Below, one piece after another: positions 5,485 to 6,648 of a stretch of DNA of 6,648 nt (its first letter is position 1; the number at the start of each line of letters is the position of its first letter). Location: positions 1 to 6,648 of the forward strand of contig JAPUJX010000626.1 in the NCBI GenBank assembly GCA_027295975.1, given 5' to 3'. Source of the stretch: Gammaproteobacteria bacterium (GTDB taxonomy: Bacteria > Pseudomonadota > Gammaproteobacteria > Pseudomonadales > Azotimanducaceae). The translations under genes were made by a program, and so were the position numbers. The notes beneath the pieces were generated by a model, which searched no databases, was not told the origin of the DNA, and was given only the letters and a program-made list of their open reading frames with translations.

Positions 5485-6590
5485 CAATTCCACTGAGCCT
5501 CTATGTCCACTTTCCGTGGTGCGTGCGCAAATGTCCTTATTGCGATTTCAATTCTCATCCACTGTCCGGAACACTGGACGAAATGGGCTATCTTCGTGCT
5601 TTGCGGCGGGATCTGACGATACAACTCGCGGATGTGCACGCGGCCTCGATTAAGACCGTTTTTTTTGGAGGCGGCACGCCCAGCCTTTTTTCGCCCGCAG
5701 CGTTCGCGGAATTGCTGGAGGACCTGAGTTCGGTTATCTCCCCTGACGCAGAAGTGACCATGGAAGCAAATCCAGGCACCACCGAGTATCACAAATTCGA
5801 AGAGTATCGTTCTGCCGGAATCAACCGTCTGTCTTTGGGAGCACAGAGTTTTTCAAACATTCAACTCGAGCGTCTCGGCAGAATTCACGCGGCTTCTGAA
5901 ACGATCGAGAGTTTTGCGAAAGCGCGGGCGGGCGGATTCGACAACATCAATCTGGATCTGATGTATGCGCTTTCCCAACAAACTGTAGACGACGCCATGT
6001 TCGACCTCAGTTCGGCGATTGCGCTCTCACCGGAGCATATCAGCTGGTACCAGCTAACCATTGAACCGAAAACCGAATTCGCCAGACGCCCACCGATTCT
6101 CGCGTCCGAGAGTACCGTTGAGGATATGGAGAGAGAGGGTCATGCGCTGCTGGCCCACGCCGGTTACCAACGTTATGAGGTTTCCGCCTACGCCAGGGAT
6201 TCTCACCAATGCCTTCACAACCTCAACTACTGGACGTTTGGCGACTACCTCGGCGCGGGTGCCGGCGCGCACGGTAAGCGCAGCCGTGCCACCAACATCG
6301 TTCGTACCAGTAAACCGCGCCAGCCTCGACTCTATCTGGCAGATCCGCTGGCAACCAAACACCATCGGCTGCAAGAGTGCGAAGTAGCGGCTGAGTTCAT
6401 GATGAACGCCTTACGGTTGTCCGCCGGAGTTTCGTTCGAACTGTTCACGGAACGTTCCGGTCTTCCATTCGAAGTCATCGCCAAGCGGTGGCGGGCATTG
6501 GTTGATCAGGGTTTGGTAAGAGAGGAGCGCCTGGCCGCGACCCCTCTCGGCTACCGCCACCTCGATTCGTTGGTCCAGTATTTTCTTTAG
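5457..6590 (+). CDS. hemW: HemW, radical SAM heme chaperone (formerly annotated as HemN-like)
   Basis: HemW binds heme and a [4Fe-4S] cluster and is thought to deliver heme to membrane haemoproteins. Genes of this type were long mislabelled oxygen-independent coproporphyrinogen III oxidase. The 377-residue product shows the radical-SAM triad C22-x3-C26-x2-C29 in WCVRKCPYCDFNSH, then the SAM motif GGGTPS (71-76), EANPGT (103-108) and INRLSLGAQSF (122-132). The HemW-specific heme motif HNLNYW is at 254-259, which separates it from true HemN, as does the shorter N-terminus. The C-terminal HemN_C-like segment (about 305-375) includes EFMMNALRL. ATG 5457 lies inside rdgB and gives about 12 residues before the conserved LSLYVH block. 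It is the only normal start codon in reach; no strong ribosome site is seen, so coupling to rdgB is likely. The stop is TAG at 6588-6590. Confidence 0.95.
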   Translation: MREAGTTALTIPLSLYVHFPWCVRKCPYCDFNSHPLSGTLDEMGYLRALRRDLTIQLADVHAASIKTVFFGGGTPSLFSPAAFAELLEDLSSVISPDAEVTMEANPGTTEYHKFEEYRSAGINRLSLGAQSFSNIQLERLGRIHAASETIESFAKARAGGFDNINLDLMYALSQQTVDDAMFDLSSAIALSPEHISWYQLTIEPKTEFARRPPILASESTVEDMEREGHALLAHAGYQRYEVSAYARDSHQCLHNLNYWTFGDYLGAGAGAHGKRSRATNIVRTSKPRQPRLYLADPLATKHHRLQECEVAAEFMMNALRLSAGVSFELFTERSGLPFEVIAKRWRALVDQGLVREERLAATPLGYRHLDSLVQYFL

Positions 6591-6632
6591 TTAGTTCCTG
6601 TCCAGAATCCTCGTATTCTGGGCTGGGACTAG
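6591..6632. repeat. Long imperfect hairpin immediately after hemW
   Basis: The two arms 6591-6608 and 6615-6632 can pair over 18 positions around the 6-nt loop CCTCGT. The top 7 bp (CCAGAAT with ATTCTGG) are perfect; further down there are three G-T wobbles and one T-T mismatch (6599 with 6624). It begins directly after the hemW stop. Neither strand shows a U-tract after the stem, so it is not a standard intrinsic terminator. It could be a 3'-end stabilising structure, a non-canonical or bidirectional terminator, or one copy of an intergenic palindromic repeat. The structure is read directly; its role is inferred. Confidence 0.6.
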
Positions 6633-6648
6633 CGTGATGGGCATGGAC

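Noticed and set aside
6633..6648. ATG codons at the right edge as the start of a next gene
   Set aside because: Only 16 bases remain after the hairpin, too few to judge a reading frame.

Overview
This window reads as an ordinary chromosomal segment of a gammaproteobacterium. The evidence is the gene order: a type IV pilus retraction ATPase (pilT, minus strand, cut by the left edge) divergent from a plus-strand run yggS - proC - yggT - yggU - metX - metW - rdgB - hemW. From memory, nearly the same order occurs around PA0386-PA0395 in Pseudomonas aeruginosa and in related gammaproteobacteria. GC is moderately above 50% by eye. The species cannot be named from the sequence.

Layout. Positions 1-467 (minus) encode the first 155 residues of PilT. 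Positions 468-618 form a short divergent control region with an AT-rich core near 530-573. Positions 619-2982 hold a tightly packed block: yggS (PLP homeostasis), proC (last step of proline synthesis, from a TTG start that overlaps the yggS stop), yggT (membrane protein) and yggU (DUF167), the last with an apparent one-base frameshift near 2889. An 80-bp gap leads to metX-metW (3063-4806), which overlap by 11 bp and activate homoserine for methionine synthesis. An 84-bp gap leads to rdgB-hemW (4891-6590), which overlap by 28 bp: a house-cleaning nucleotide pyrophosphatase and a radical-SAM heme chaperone. After hemW there is a long imperfect hairpin (6591-6632) without a U-tract, and then the window ends.

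The plus-strand genes are so close together (overlaps of 1, 4, 11 and 28 bp; gaps of 10, 80 and 84 bp) that they probably form one or a few transcripts with translational coupling. The functions are housekeeping: cofactor and amino-acid metabolism, nucleotide sanitation and heme delivery. No mobile element, CRISPR array, tRNA, rRNA, toxin-antitoxin or defence gene is visible, and I do not see an undescribed system. The points most worth a second look are the yggU frameshift, the hairpin after hemW, the coupled TTG start of proC, and an active-site arginine in MetX that suggests succinyl-CoA rather than acetyl-CoA as acyl donor.
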